A stretch of 64,000 nt of DNA from Streptomyces violaceusniger (GCA_005405945.1 BJHW01000001.1:2418001-2482000); one strand, 5' to 3'. Positions 17,462 to 27,466 are shown, counted from the first letter of the stretch. The notes: generated by a model from the letters alone, not told the origin. A program made the numbers and translations.

Positions 17462-17748
17462 AGCCACAAGTCTGACAAACAACGAGGCCCGTGACAGGGG
17501 GCCTGGCGTGTCCCAGGACAGCGTTGTCCGGGACAGAAGACGCCCCTTACCCGCACGTGTACCGCGTGCGAGTGTCGGTGGCGTGACCGGCGGACGGGCC
17601 GTCCCGAGGGGGACGGCCTGCCGGACGAATCCGTCCTGTCCGTGGAATCCGTCCTGCCCGCGAAAACCGCCCCAACCTCGGAATCCGCCCTGCCCGCGGT
17701 CACGGCACTCTCTCTCCCCCTCAACACCCACCCAGGAGACTCAGAACC
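17462..17748. other. Divergent intergenic region with an 18-bp tandem repeat
   Basis: No gene is seen. Four 18-bp units lie at 17627-17698 (units starting GAATCC; the third is diverged). They sit 50 to 120 bases before the hydrolase start. The region should hold both divergent promoters, but no clear minus-10/minus-35 pair stands out. Confidence 0.6.
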
Positions 17749-18666
17749 GTGAAGGCCGACGTCACCTTCCCCAGCAACCATCTCGCCATCGCCGGGATCC
17801 TCTTCACCCCCGATGACCACACCGGCGGCCGGTTGCCGGCCGTTGTCATCTCCCACCCGGGAGGCGGCGTGAAGGAGCAGAGCCCGAGCATCTACGCCGA
17901 GCGGCTGGCCGGCGCCGGTTTCGCCGCGCTCGTCTTCGACGCCGCCTACCAGGGCGAGAGCGAGGGCGAGCCACGAGGCCTGGAGAACCCCTTCCAGCGA
18001 GCCGAGGACATCAAGTCCGCCGTGACCTACCTGACCACCCGTGACGACATCGACCCGGACGGTATCGGGGCTCTGGGCATCTGCGCGTCCGGCGGTTACG
18101 TTCCCTACGCCGCGCAGACCGACCACCGCATCAAGAGCGTCGCCACGATCAGCGCCGGGGACCTCGGGTCGGTGTTCCGCGAGGGACTGGGCCGCACCCA
18201 GGACCCGGCGGTCCTCCAGGCCATGCTCGACCAGGCCGGCGCCCTGCGCACCGCGGAAGCACACGGCGAGGCCCCTCGGCTGGAGGCGTGGATTCCCGAC
18301 AACGCGGAGGAACTGCTGGAGACCGCCACCCGGCAGTTCCGGGAGACGTACGAGTTCTACCGCACCCCGCGCGGCTACCACCCCCGCGCGAACCAGGGAT
18401 GGGTGCTGCGCTCCATCGACCTGATCGCCCAGTACGACTCGTACGCGATGATCCGGCTCATCTCGCCCCGCCCCCTGCTGATGATCGCCGGTTCGGAGGC
18501 CGAGACCGCCTACTTCAGCAGGGAGGCGATCGAGAAGGCGGCCGAACCCAAGGAACTGGTCATCATCGACGGCGCCACCCACATCGACCTGTACGACAGG
18601 GACGAATACGTCACCCCCGCCGTGGACAAGCTCACCGCCTTCTTCGGCAAGCACCTGGCCGGCTGA
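17749..18666 (+). CDS. Alpha/beta hydrolase (dienelactone hydrolase-like)
   Basis: A 305-residue cytoplasmic alpha/beta hydrolase. It shows the strand AVVISHPGGGVKEQ, the oxyanion region, and the nucleophile elbow IGALGICASGGY, where Cys or Ser may be the nucleophile. The later acid segment is LLMIAGSEAETAYF and the histidine is in IIDGATHIDLYDR. The GTG start follows CAGGAGACTCAGAACC, a good ribosome site. It is divergent from an XRE regulator. The substrate is unknown; similar proteins are annotated as YcjY/DltE-like hydrolases. Confidence 0.85.
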   Translation: MKADVTFPSNHLAIAGILFTPDDHTGGRLPAVVISHPGGGVKEQSPSIYAERLAGAGFAALVFDAAYQGESEGEPRGLENPFQRAEDIKSAVTYLTTRDDIDPDGIGALGICASGGYVPYAAQTDHRIKSVATISAGDLGSVFREGLGRTQDPAVLQAMLDQAGALRTAEAHGEAPRLEAWIPDNAEELLETATRQFRETYEFYRTPRGYHPRANQGWVLRSIDLIAQYDSYAMIRLISPRPLLMIAGSEAETAYFSREAIEKAAEPKELVIIDGATHIDLYDRDEYVTPAVDKLTAFFGKHLAG

Positions 18667-18726
18667 CCACCCACCACCGCTGGTCCAGTGGCGTCCCCAG
18701 GGGCGAGACCCATAGCTTCTGCGCTC

Positions 18727-19581
18727 GTGACCGGTGATCCCAAGACGCACGCGAACCGACGTGACCTCGGTCGGGTGTTCAACGAGGTGGCGGACCTCTA
18801 CGACCGGGTCCGGCCGGGGTACCCCGACGAGCTGTTCGCGGACCTCGTCGACATCACCGGCATGGACGAGAGGTCATCGGTGCTGGAGGTGGGCTGCGGC
18901 ACCGGTCAGGCGACGCGCTCGCTGGCAGCGCTCGGATGCTCGGTGACCGCCATCGAGCCGGGCCGGGACATGGCCGCACTCGCTCGCCAACGCCTCGCCG
19001 TCTTCCCCGACGTCGAAGTCGAGACATCGACATTCGAGGAGTGGGACGACCGCGGCGCACGCTTCGACGCCCTCGTGGCCGCGTCCTCCTGGCACTGGAT
19101 CGACCCGTCGATCGGCTGGCGGCGAGCGCACGACGTGCTCCGTCCCGGAGGCTGGATGGCGCTGCTCGGCAACGTCGTCGTCCGCCGGCCGGGAGAGCCG
19201 GAGGTGTACGCCGAGACCGCCGATCTCCACGAGCGGTTCTGCCCCGGGAACCCTGGCTGGGGCCATCCGCCGCTCGAGGACGAGGTACGCGGCACCGGCG
19301 GGGGCTGGGGGCTGGTCGACGACCCCGGCGGGCTGTTCGGCCCCACGCTCGTGCGCCGGTACCCGACCGTTCAGTGGTTCAACGGCGAAGGCTTCGCCGA
19401 TCACCTTCGCTCGACGTCGCTCTACCGGAGACTCGACCGCGACGTCCGCGAGCCCCTGCTCGACGCCATCGCCGAGCGCATCCTCACCCGCATGGGTGAC
19501 CGGGCGTCACGCCGCTATCTCAGCGTGCTCCGGGTCGGACAGCGCACCGCCGCCCGGCCCGCGCTCGATCAGCCCTCGTAG
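18727..19581 (+). CDS. Class I SAM-dependent methyltransferase
   Basis: A 284-residue methyltransferase. The SAM-binding loop [16 protein letters not shown] is followed by the acidic [11 protein letters not shown] segment and by [24 protein letters not shown], a standard methyltransferase domain order. I chose GTG 18727; an in-frame start 13 codons earlier (18688) is possible. The last 13 bases overlap the end of the convergent rpiB gene. The substrate is unknown. Confidence 0.83.
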   Translation: MTGDPKTHANRRDLGRVFNEVADLYDRVRPGYPDELFADLVDITGMDERSSVLEVGCGTGQATRSLAALGCSVTAIEPGRDMAALARQRLAVFPDVEVETSTFEEWDDRGARFDALVAASSWHWIDPSIGWRRAHDVLRPGGWMALLGNVVVRRPGEPEVYAETADLHERFCPGNPGWGHPPLEDEVRGTGGGWGLVDDPGGLFGPTLVRRYPTVQWFNGEGFADHLRSTSLYRRLDRDVREPLLDAIAERILTRMGDRASRRYLSVLRVGQRTAARPALDQPS

Positions 19582-20033
19582 CTCCGGATGGCGGCGACCT
19601 TCTCCGCCGACGGGGAGGTCTCGTCGAAGCGCTGGGCGAGCCAGTCGTCGGTGAGGGCGCGGGCGAGTTCCAGGCCGATGACGCGCTGGCCGAAGCAGAG
19701 CACCTGGGCGTTGTTGCTGAGGACCGAGCGGCGCACGGAGTAGCTGTCGTGGGCGGTGACCGCGCGGATGCCGGGGACCTTGTTGGCGCTGATGGCCACG
19801 CCGAGGCCGGTGCCGCACACCAACAGAGCGCGGTCGGCGGCGCCTTCGGCCACGCGGCGGGCCGCTTCCACCGCGACATGAGGGTAGGCGGTGTGCTCGT
19901 CGCTGCCCACGCCGACGTCGACGACCTCGGCGACCCGGGGGTCGGCCAGCAGATCCCGCTTGAGGACTTCCTTGTAGGCGTAACCGGCGTCGTCGCAGCC
20001 GACGACGATCCGGAAGGCATGTGCGGTGGTCAT
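19569..20033 (-). CDS. rpiB: RpiB/LacA family sugar-phosphate isomerase
   Basis: A 154-residue isomerase of the RpiB family, which interconverts aldose and ketose phosphates. Typical segments are the N-terminal [16 protein letters not shown], the [19 protein letters not shown] phosphate/active-site loop and [14 protein letters not shown]. It is the last gene of a five-gene operon, its ATG overlapping the kinase stop (ATGA, 20030-20033). Beside a DhaK-like kinase it may act on a tetrulose 4-phosphate rather than ribose 5-phosphate, as in known erythritol/threitol pathways; this is inference from context. Confidence 0.87.
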   Translation of the reverse strand: MTTAHAFRIVVGCDDAGYAYKEVLKRDLLADPRVAEVVDVGVGSDEHTAYPHVAVEAARRVAEGAADRALLVCGTGLGVAISANKVPGIRAVTAHDSYSVRRSVLSNNAQVLCFGQRVIGLELARALTDDWLAQRFDETSPSAEKVAAIRSYEG

Positions 20034-21772
20034 ACGGACTCGCTTCCTGTCGTCGCACGGAGAGTGGCCACCGCGGTCAGCACCGCGGCGAGTGAGGTGG
20101 CTCCGGGGTCGGGGGTGCCCACGCTGCGGTCGGCGAGGGGGCGGGCGCGGCCCAGGCGGGGGCGCAGCCCGGCGGTGTTCTCGGCGGCCGTACGGGCTTC
20201 GGACACGGCGGAGGCGTACGCCTCGGACACCGGGGCTCCGCTCCGCAGCCCCGTCGCGAAGGCGGTGGCGAACGGCGCGAGGGCGTCGACCAGGGTCTTG
20301 TCGCCCACCTCGGCCCCGCCGAGCGAGGTGACCGCGGTGAGCGCGTCCGCGGCGGCGGACGCCAACTCCTCGCGCCCCGGCGCCCGGTCGGCGGGCAGCG
20401 CCGCGCCGACGGCGCGCAGCCCCACCCCCCACAGCGCCCCCGAGGTGCCCCCGGCCTCCGCCGCCCAGGCGTCCCCGGCGGCGGCCAGCACCGCCGCGGG
20501 CGCGAGCCGGTCGGTGTGCGCCTTCTCGGCGGCCGCCAGCGCCGCGTCGACGCCCTTGCACATGCCACGGCCGTGATCGCCGTCGCCCGCCACCGCGTCC
20601 AGCCGGCCCAGCTCCTCCGCGTCCCGGTGCAGTACGTCGCGGGCGGCGCGCAGTGCGTGCACGGCAAGCTCCGCGACCTCGGCCGCGGCGCCGGACGCCG
20701 TGGCGGCGGACCGCTCCGGGCGGCGCGGGGCGGCGGCGGGCCGTACGGCGTCGTCCACCGGGGGTTCCGGCGGTGGCGTACGGCGGAAGGCCGGGGTGTC
20801 GGCCGGGGCGAGCCACAGCCGCTCCAGCTCCTCGTCCAGCCAGCTCAGGGTCAGCGAGCAGCCGGCCATGTCGAGACTGGTGACGAGTTCGCCGACCTCG
20901 GGGCGTACGGGCGTGAGCCCCGCCTCGTCCAGTTGGCGGGCCACGGCGCCCCACAGCACGTACAGCTCCTCGTACTTCGTGGCGCCGAGTCCGTTGAGGA
21001 CGACCGCGACCCGCCCGTCGTCGCCCGCGTCGGCGGGCCGGTCCGCGAGCAGCCCCGTCACCAGGGCGCGGGCCAGGTCCTCCGCGGTGCCCAGGGTGTC
21101 CTCGCTGACCCCCGGTTCGCCGTGGATGCCGAGACCGAGGCCCAAGCGGCCCTCGGGAACGGTGAACAGGGGCGCTTCGGCGCCCGGCAGGGTGCAGCCG
21201 TCGAAGGCCACGCCGAGCGTGCGGGTACGGGCGTTGGTGTGCTCGGCGACGCGGACGACCTCGTCCAGCGGGGCGCCTTCCTCGGCCGCCGCCGACGCGG
21301 TCTTGAAGACGACGAAGCCACCCGCGATGCCACGCCGCCGCGCCGTCTGGTCGGCGGGGGCGGAGGCGATGTCATCGGTGACGGCGAAGCAGCGGGCGGG
21401 AATCCCGTCGTCCTCCAACTGCCGTGCCGCTAGCCGGAAGTTCATCACGTCCCCGGCATAGTTGCCGAAGAGGAAGAGGACACCGCCGCCCGCCTCCGCC
21501 GCCTCGGCGACCGAGCGGGCGCGGGCGGCCGACGGAGAGGTGAAGACATCGCCGATGACCGAGCCGTCGGCGAATCCGGGGCCGACGACACCGCAGAAGG
21601 CGGGGTAGTGGCCGGAGCCGCCGCCGGTGAGCACGGCCACCTTGCCCGCGCGGGCGGGGCGGGCGCGCACCACACCGCCGGGCACGGCCCGTACGTGCCC
21701 GGGGTGGGCGGCGGCGAAGCCGGTGATCATGTCGTCGGTGAACCGGGCGGGGTCGTTGAAGAGCCTGGTCAT
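20030..21772 (-). CDS. DhaK/DhaL-fusion ketose kinase (dihydroxyacetone kinase family)
   Basis: A 580-residue ATP-dependent kinase combining a DhaK domain (about 1-330) and a DhaL domain (about 375-575). The DhaK part has the [15 protein letters not shown] substrate loop and the substrate-binding histidine region GIHGEPG. The DhaL part has GDGDHGRGM for nucleotide/metal binding. In several actinobacteria and proteobacteria such fusions phosphorylate erythrulose rather than dihydroxyacetone. Together with RpiB and an FGGY kinase this favours a tetritol or tetrulose pathway. Both ends overlap neighbours by four bases. Confidence 0.87.
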   Translation of the reverse strand: MTRLFNDPARFTDDMITGFAAAHPGHVRAVPGGVVRARPARAGKVAVLTGGGSGHYPAFCGVVGPGFADGSVIGDVFTSPSAARARSVAEAAEAGGGVLFLFGNYAGDVMNFRLAARQLEDDGIPARCFAVTDDIASAPADQTARRRGIAGGFVVFKTASAAAEEGAPLDEVVRVAEHTNARTRTLGVAFDGCTLPGAEAPLFTVPEGRLGLGLGIHGEPGVSEDTLGTAEDLARALVTGLLADRPADAGDDGRVAVVLNGLGATKYEELYVLWGAVARQLDEAGLTPVRPEVGELVTSLDMAGCSLTLSWLDEELERLWLAPADTPAFRRTPPPEPPVDDAVRPAAAPRRPERSAATASGAAAEVAELAVHALRAARDVLHRDAEELGRLDAVAGDGDHGRGMCKGVDAALAAAEKAHTDRLAPAAVLAAAGDAWAAEAGGTSGALWGVGLRAVGAALPADRAPGREELASAAADALTAVTSLGGAEVGDKTLVDALAPFATAFATGLRSGAPVSEAYASAVSEARTAAENTAGLRPRLGRARPLADRSVGTPDPGATSLAAVLTAVATLRATTGSESV

Positions 21773-23229
21773 CGTGTGCTCCAGCCTTCGCGTGCGGTGT
21801 CGAGGGCCTGGCGGTAGGCGGCGTAGCCCTCGGCGTAGTGGTCGATCAGCCCGCGCTCGGCGGTGACGGTACGGAGGCGGGCGCGCCAGGCGCCGGGGTC
21901 CACCGGCGTGCCCAGGGAGCGCCAGGCGACGTGGGCCGCGCCGCGGATGCCCACGGCGTCGTCGCAGACCTCCAGGTCGCCGCCGAGGACACCGGCGAAG
22001 ACGCGCGCCCACTCCCCGGAGCGCGCGCCACCGCCGCAGGCGGTGACGGTGCGGGTGACACCGAGGGTTTCCATGCAGTGCCGGGCCGAGTAGGCGACGG
22101 CCTCGCACAGCGCCCGTATCAGGTCGGCGCGGCCGGCCAGCGGGGAGAGCCCGTCGAACCGGCCACGCGCCCGCGGGTCGACGAAGGGCGCGCGCTCACC
22201 GCTGGTGGACAGGAACGGCAGCGCGGTGACGCCCGCGGCGCCGGGCGGGGACTGGACGAGCAGCGCGTCCAGCGCCTCGATCTTCACATCGAGCAGCTTC
22301 AGCAGCCAGTCCAGGCCCGCGGTGCCGATCATGGCGGGCATGACCCGCAGGAACCGGCCCTCGTACGGGGTGGCCAGCACCATCCCGGCCGGGTCCTCGG
22401 CGAGGGCCGGGCGCGGCTCGGTGTCCAGGACCTGGGCGGCGAGGGTGGTGCCGATGATGAGGTTGCCCTCGCCCGGTTCGGCGACCCCCGAGCCGAAGGC
22501 ACAGGCGGGGATGTCGAACGGGCCGGCGGAGACCGGCAGCCCCGCGGGCAGGCCGAGCCGCCGGGCGGCGTCGGGCAGCAGCCGGTGCAGGGTGCCGGGC
22601 GGCGCCGGGTCCGGCAGCAGCCGGCGGTGTGCGGACAGCCCGCACAGCTCCAGCGCGGTCTCGTCGTAACGGCGGGTGGCCACGTCGAGGAACGGCTGCG
22701 AGGCGTCGGAGACGTCGACGGTCACGGCGCCGGTCAGCCGTTGCACGACGGCGTCCACGCAGTACCCGGCGACCTCGGCCGCCTCCAGCCGCTCCGGCTC
22801 GTGCTCGGCCAGATGCGCCAGCAGGGGCGCCGCGGAGCCGGGGAAGAGGCCGACGCCGGTGCGCCGGTGCAGGGCGTGCAGGGTGCCGTCGGCGGTCCAC
22901 CGGTCGAGCCGGTCGGCGGCCCGGCCGTCCATCCAGGACAGCGCGCGGCCGACCGGGGCGCCCTTGGCGTCGCGCAGCCACAGGCCGTCGCCCTGCCCGG
23001 TGAGGGCGAGGGCTTCGGCCGATTCGTCGCCCAGCTGCGCGGCGTCGGCGAGCGCCGCCCGTACGACGGTCTCCACGGTGCCCACGACGTCGTCCAGGTC
23101 CTGCTCGACGCGGTGTCCGGGCAGGGTGTAGACGGTGCTGCGGGCCTCGTGCGCGGGGGTGGTCCGGCCGTCGCGGGAGATCAGCTGGGCCTTGGTGACC
23201 GAGGTGCCGATGTCCACTCCGACGATCAT
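21769..23229 (-). CDS. FGGY-family carbohydrate kinase (EryA/xylulokinase-like)
   Basis: A 486-residue FGGY kinase with the N-terminal loop IVGVDIGTSVTKAQLISRDG, GTTLAAQVLD, the STSGERAPFVDPRARG segment and the C-terminal adenosine motif TACGGGARSGEW. It resembles the kinase at 1.65 kb (both share GTSV.K, TGQGDG.WL and DASQPF/DASAPF segments), so the two modules are related. ATG overlaps the dehydrogenase stop and its own stop overlaps the DhaK gene. The substrate is likely a polyol or ketose such as a tetritol. Confidence 0.88.
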   Translation of the reverse strand: MIVGVDIGTSVTKAQLISRDGRTTPAHEARSTVYTLPGHRVEQDLDDVVGTVETVVRAALADAAQLGDESAEALALTGQGDGLWLRDAKGAPVGRALSWMDGRAADRLDRWTADGTLHALHRRTGVGLFPGSAAPLLAHLAEHEPERLEAAEVAGYCVDAVVQRLTGAVTVDVSDASQPFLDVATRRYDETALELCGLSAHRRLLPDPAPPGTLHRLLPDAARRLGLPAGLPVSAGPFDIPACAFGSGVAEPGEGNLIIGTTLAAQVLDTEPRPALAEDPAGMVLATPYEGRFLRVMPAMIGTAGLDWLLKLLDVKIEALDALLVQSPPGAAGVTALPFLSTSGERAPFVDPRARGRFDGLSPLAGRADLIRALCEAVAYSARHCMETLGVTRTVTACGGGARSGEWARVFAGVLGGDLEVCDDAVGIRGAAHVAWRSLGTPVDPGAWRARLRTVTAERGLIDHYAEGYAAYRQALDTAREGWSTR

Positions 23230-24296
23230 GGCCGACTCCCGGTCAGCACCTCCGGGTTGGCCACGTGCCGCAGCGGTTCGCCGCGCAGGAAGCGGGCGGC
23301 CTCGCCGGCGGTGATCAGGGCGGCCCGGTCGGCGGTCTGCCGGGTGGCGCCCGCCAGGTGGGGGGTGGTGATGACGCCCGGGGCCTTGTGCAGCGGCCAG
23401 TTGGCCGGGGGCGGCTCGATGTCGTAGACGTCGAGGGCGAGCGCGCCGAGCCGGCCGGACTCCAGCAGGCCGGGCAGCGGCGCGTAGTCGAGCAGCTCAC
23501 CGCGGGCGGAGTTGACGAGGACGGCGCCCTCGGGCAGCAGCGCGAGGTTGTCGGCGTTGAGCAGATGCCGCGTCTCGGGGGTGACCCGGGCGTGCAGGCT
23601 CACCACGGAGCTGCGCCGCAGCAGGTCTTCCAGGGCGGTGAGCTCGACGCCGTCGGCGTGTGCCCGGGCCGGGTCCGCGTACGGGTCGGAGACGACGACG
23701 TGTGCGCCGAAGGCGCGCAGCACCCGGGCCACGATCGAGCCGATGGCCCCGTAGCCGACGAGGCCGACGGTGGCGCCGTCGAGCTCGAGACCCGCGTTCT
23801 CGTAGGCGTAGTAGTCGCCGCGCCAGATGCCCTCCTTGAGGGCCGCGTCGGCGTGGGTGATGCGGCGCATGGCGGCGAGGATCAGGCCGACGGCGAATTC
23901 GGCGGCCGCGGCGGCGTTGCGGCCCGGTGTGAAGGTGACGGGGATCCCGGCGGCGGTGGCGGCGGCCAGGTCCACGTTGACCGGGCCGCCACGGGCCACG
24001 CCGATGAACCTCAGACCGGGTGACTCGCGGATGACCCGGGCCGTGAAGGGTGCCATCTGGGTGAGGGCGACACTCGCGTCGCCGAGCGCCTCCAGCACCT
24101 GCTCCTCGGTGCCGCTGGCCTCCTTGACCCCGCCGTTCCCCTGCCCGTCGGCCCCCACCGGCCCGAAGGGTTCGTTCGGCCAGCGGGTGCGCAGGGTGCG
24201 GAAGGTCAGCCCGGCGGAGGGCAGGCGCTCGCTCAGGGCGGCGGAGAAGAGCTCGGGGGCGATGAAGTCGTCGCCGGATACCAGGACCGTGGTCAT
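23226..24296 (-). CDS. D-isomer-specific 2-hydroxyacid dehydrogenase
   Basis: A 356-residue NAD-dependent dehydrogenase. The Rossmann motif is VGLVGYGAIGSIVARVL with the NAD-specifying aspartate in VVVSDPYAD. The catalytic Arg, Glu and His are in VLVNSARGELLD, VYDIEPPP and TTPHLAGATR. In this operon it would oxidise a 2-hydroxyacid, or reduce a 2-keto acid, derived from the sugar. That step does not fit the classical erythritol pathway, which uses a polyol-phosphate dehydrogenase of another family. It overlaps the kinase by four bases. Confidence 0.88.
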   Translation of the reverse strand: MTTVLVSGDDFIAPELFSAALSERLPSAGLTFRTLRTRWPNEPFGPVGADGQGNGGVKEASGTEEQVLEALGDASVALTQMAPFTARVIRESPGLRFIGVARGGPVNVDLAAATAAGIPVTFTPGRNAAAAAEFAVGLILAAMRRITHADAALKEGIWRGDYYAYENAGLELDGATVGLVGYGAIGSIVARVLRAFGAHVVVSDPYADPARAHADGVELTALEDLLRRSSVVSLHARVTPETRHLLNADNLALLPEGAVLVNSARGELLDYAPLPGLLESGRLGALALDVYDIEPPPANWPLHKAPGVITTPHLAGATRQTADRAALITAGEAARFLRGEPLRHVANPEVLTGSRP

Positions 24297-24302
24297 GTCC
24301 GG

Positions 24303-24971
24303 TCACTCCCCTCGGGGGTCGAGCCTGCTGAGCAGGAAGTCACGTACGGCATGGTGGTCCGGAGAACGGTATGCGGCGGCCGCGAGGGCGTCCTCGGCGG
24401 GTGGGTACTGCGGATTCGGGATGGCCACGACGGTCATCCCGGCGGCCGCGGCGGCGCGCAGCCCGTTGCTGGAGTCCTCCACCGCCAGACAGCGCTCCGG
24501 GGCCACGCCGAGGGCGCGTGCGGCGGCCAGATAGACGTCCGGGCTCGGCTTCCCCCGCTCCACCTCGGCGCTGGAGACGGTCGCCTTGAAGTGGTGGTCG
24601 ACGCCGTGGTGGACGAGGACGGCGTCGATGACCCGGCGCGGCGCGGAGGAGGCGAGCGCCACGGGGGCGAGCTCGGCGGCGGCGCTGATCATCTCGCGGG
24701 CTCCGGGCAGCAGGTCGATGCGGCCGTCGGCCAGGGCCCGGACCATGCCGTCCACGACGGCCCGCTCGGTGCTGGTGGCGGAGTCACCCGCCCCGCAGAA
24801 CCGGGTGAGGTAGGCGGCCCACTCGGGGGCGCTCATCCCCTGGACGTCGCGCGTCTGTGCCGGGCCCCATGTGCGGCCGCGTGCGGCGGCGTAGGCGGCC
24901 CACAGCTCCTCCCACAGGTGCTCGCTCTCCACGAGCACGCCGTCCATGTCGAAGACCACTGCGTCGGCCAT
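24303..24971 (-). CDS. HAD-superfamily hydrolase (beta-phosphoglucomutase-like)
   Basis: A 222-residue HAD phosphatase of subfamily IA. Motif I is FDMDGVLVES, motif II is LASSAPRR, motif III is the lysine in ERGKPSPDVYL and motif IV is CLAVEDSSNG. It is the first gene of the leftward operon, 6 bases before the dehydrogenase, and is divergent from the DeoR gene. It probably dephosphorylates a sugar phosphate, or isomerises one if it is a true phosphomutase. Confidence 0.88.
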   Translation of the reverse strand: MADAVVFDMDGVLVESEHLWEELWAAYAAARGRTWGPAQTRDVQGMSAPEWAAYLTRFCGAGDSATSTERAVVDGMVRALADGRIDLLPGAREMISAAAELAPVALASSAPRRVIDAVLVHHGVDHHFKATVSSAEVERGKPSPDVYLAAARALGVAPERCLAVEDSSNGLRAAAAAGMTVVAIPNPQYPPAEDALAAAAYRSPDHHAVRDFLLSRLDPRGE

Positions 24972-25098
24972 GCGTACCCCTGATCTCCCGGCTGATGATG
25001 TCTGGCTGGCGGGGCACGGGGATGTCCGCGCGCCCGGCGGTGCCCGCGAGGTGGTGGCACCCGGCGGTGTCCGCCACAGTGAAATTAACAGTCGTGGC

Positions 25099-25110
25099 GT
25101 GAGTTGTCAC
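25099..25110. promoter_or_regulatory. Candidate DeoR operator between the divergent polyol operons
   Basis: GTGA-GTTG-TCAC is an inverted repeat in the intergenic region 24972-25149. Two similar words, GTGAAATTAAC (25079-25089) and GTGAGAAATAAAC (25120-25132), flank it. The region is AT-rich compared with its surroundings, as expected for divergent promoters. Confidence 0.4.
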
Positions 25111-25149
25111 TGGTTTTATGTGAGAAATAAACGCGGCAGGATGGAGGGC

Positions 25150-25947
25150 ATGACTACTCCCCCGTCGTCGCGCGGTGCGCGGCAGCAGCGGCAGCAGCGG
25201 CAGCAACTGATCGTCGACCACGTTCTGGCCCAGGGGGACGCCACCGTGTCCGAACTGGTCGAGCTGACCGGCGTCAGCCTGATGACGGTCCACCGGGACG
25301 TCGCCGAGCTGGCGGACCGCGGCATCCTCCGCAAGTACCACGGCGGTGTCTCCGCGCAGCCCTCGATGGTCTTCGAGTCCAGTTCGGACTTCCGGCTGCA
25401 CGCGCACACCGACGAGAAGCGGGCGCTGGCCCGCGCCGCCCTGCGGTTCGTGGCCCCGGGTACGTCGGTGATGCTGGACGACTCGACCTCGGCGCTGGCC
25501 CTGGCGCGGCTGTTGCCCGAGGTGGGACCGCTGACGGTGGTGACCAACTACCGCCTGATCACGGAGGAGCTGAGGAGCGCCGAGGGCATCCGGCTGATCT
25601 GCGTGGGCGGCGAGTACTCGCGCACCCATGACTCATGGATCGGCCTGCCGGCGCTGGACATGATCAGCGGCATCTCGGTCGATCTGAGCGTGCTCTCCAC
25701 CTCCGGGATCACCGCGGGCATGACCTTCCACCAGGAGCAGGAGATCGTCAGCATCAAGCGGGCGACCCGGCAGGCGGGCGCGACGAGCGTGCTGCTCATG
25801 GACCACAGCAAGGTGGGCCGTCGGGCGCTGCACCGGCTGGAGAGCGTGGACTCCTTCGACCACGTCCTGCTGACCGGCCCGGTGGACGAGGAGCTGCTGC
25901 GGGAGATGCGGGAGCTGACGGATGTGAGAGTCGTCGAGACCGAGTAG
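25150..25947 (+). CDS. DeoR/GlpR-family transcriptional regulator
   Basis: A 265-residue DeoR repressor. The helix-turn-helix covers about residues 20-65 (SELVELTGVSLMTVHRDVAEL). The DeoRC sensor domain includes MLDDSTSALALA and LLMDHSKVGRRALH. The start could also be ATG 25141; 25150 is preferred because AGGATGGAGG gives a better ribosome site. It is divergent from the five-gene catabolic operon and upstream of the permease gene, so it most likely controls both. Paralogue of the regulator at 0.5-1.3 kb. Confidence 0.9.
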   Translation: MTTPPSSRGARQQRQQRQQLIVDHVLAQGDATVSELVELTGVSLMTVHRDVAELADRGILRKYHGGVSAQPSMVFESSSDFRLHAHTDEKRALARAALRFVAPGTSVMLDDSTSALALARLLPEVGPLTVVTNYRLITEELRSAEGIRLICVGGEYSRTHDSWIGLPALDMISGISVDLSVLSTSGITAGMTFHQEQEIVSIKRATRQAGATSVLLMDHSKVGRRALHRLESVDSFDHVLLTGPVDEELLREMRELTDVRVVETE

Positions 25948-26051
25948 TTACCATCCGATCTCGTTATCCTTACCGGACCTCTTGATATTTCTCTCGGCTC
26001 GCTTGAGTATCTGCGGTCGTACTCCGTCATCCCCGCAGAGTGGAGGAAGCG

Positions 26052-27349
26052 ATGCCGAAACCCTTGGTCCTGGGCTATCTGGGCGTACTCCTGTTCATGA
26101 TCGGTGACGGTGTCGAATCCGGCTTCATCGCTCCGTACATGGCCGATCACGGCGCGGCGACGGACGTACGGGCCGGGTACGTCATCACGGTCTACGGCAT
26201 CGCCGTCATGCTGGCGTCGTGGTTCTCCGGCGCGCTCTGCCAGGTGTGGGGGCCGCGCCGGGTGATGTGGACGGGCCTGGCGATCTGGGCCGTCTTCGAC
26301 GCCGCGTACCTGCTCTTCGCGCTGGGCACCGAGAACTACCCGATGATGCTGATCTTCTACGGCATCCGGGGCTTCGGCTATCCGCTCTTCGCGTTCGGCT
26401 TCCTCGTATGGATCACCAACACGGCGCCGAAGGCCCGGCTGGGCACCGCGGTGGGCTGGTTCTACTTCGCCTTCACGGGCGGCCTGCCCACCCTGGGCTC
26501 GCTGTGGTCGAGCCTGACGATCCCCTCGTTCGGCCGCCTGGGCACGCTGTGGTCGGCACTCGTCCTCATCCTCATCGGCGGCGCCATCGCCCTGGTCGGC
26601 GCCCGGAAGCGGCCCGGCGGCGACCGGATGGCACCCCCGAGGTCACCACTGGCGAGAGCCTGCTCAACTCCGTCTCGATCATCTGGACCCATCCACGCGT
26701 GCTGGTGGGCTGCCTGGTCCGGATCATCAACACGGCCCCGGAGTTCGGCATGCTGGTGTACCTGCCGCGGATCTTCTCCGACGACGTCGGCTTCGGCGAG
26801 GACAAGTGGCTCCAGCTGCTGGCGATCATCTACGGCACGAACATCTTCTTCAACCTCATCTTCGGCGTCCTCTCCGACCGCATCGGCTGGCGCACGACCA
26901 TCGCGGGCTTCGGCGCGCTGGGCTGTGCGATCAGCGTCACGACGCTGTACTTCGTACCGACCTGGCTCGGCCCGGACTACTACTGGGTCGCGGTGCTCGC
27001 GGGCATGTTCTACGGCGCGACCCTCGCGGGATTCGTCCCCATCTCGGCCCTCATCCCGTCGATGGCGCCGGAGAACAAGGGCGGCTCGATGGCCCTGCTC
27101 AACCTCGGCGCGGGCGGCGCGGCCTTCGTCGGCCCGGCCATCGCCAGCCTCTTCCTCCCCCTCGTGGGCGCGGGTGGAGTCACCCTGATCTTCCTCGCGC
27201 TCTACCTGGTCGCTCTCGTCCTCACACTGCTGCTGAAGCTCCCCGAAGAACGCGACGGCGAGCCGCCGGCCCCGAGCACGGCGGACGACGGCCGGAAGCC
27301 CCGAACCGACACGGCCTCGTCGGCCTCCTCGCCCGCCACGTCCGCCTGA
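26052..27349 (+). pseudogene. MFS polyol/sugar transporter, polyol-permease type (frameshifted)
   Basis: The joined product is about 433 residues with twelve predicted membrane segments. The N-terminal LGYLGVLLFMIGDGVESGFI and GIRGFGYPLFAFGFLVWI resemble ribitol/arabitol permeases of the major facilitator superfamily. The frame breaks in the C5 run 26634-26638: KRPGGDRM must join PEVTTGESLLNSVSIIW, which one extra C restores. The second half is fully preserved. ATG 26052 follows GGAGG by five bases. Downstream of DeoR and divergent from the kinase operon, it is probably the uptake system for the polyol used there. Confidence 0.85.
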
Positions 27350-27370
27350 GGTCCGGTGAGCGGGGCCCCG

Positions 27371-27408
27371 CGCCGGCAGTCCGACCCCCGTGGTCCGGAC
27401 TGCCGGCG
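27371..27408. terminator. Terminator hairpin after the polyol transporter
   Basis: Perfect 13-bp arms (CGCCGGCAGTCCG at 27371-27383 and its complement at 27396-27408) enclose a 12-base loop, 22 bases after the transporter stop. Confidence 0.75.
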
Positions 27409-27466
27409 AGGTCCGCCGTACGGGCTTGGATAGGCTGAACGCGTGACACGGCGAGAGGAGTTCGGG

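Noticed and set aside
17462..17731. 90-residue N-terminal extension of the XRE regulator
   Set aside because: It consists of a GGF-type repeat from the 18-bp minisatellite and low-complexity residues; the family start at 17461 is much better.
21838..23427. Plus-strand reading frame of about 530 codons over the FGGY kinase
   Set aside because: Antisense to a kinase with all motifs; composition is repetitive Gly/Arg/Val and uninformative.
26634..26638. Programmed ribosomal frameshifting as an explanation for the broken genes
   Set aside because: The sites are plain C or G runs in unrelated genes, without a slippery heptamer and downstream structure; one missing base explains all.
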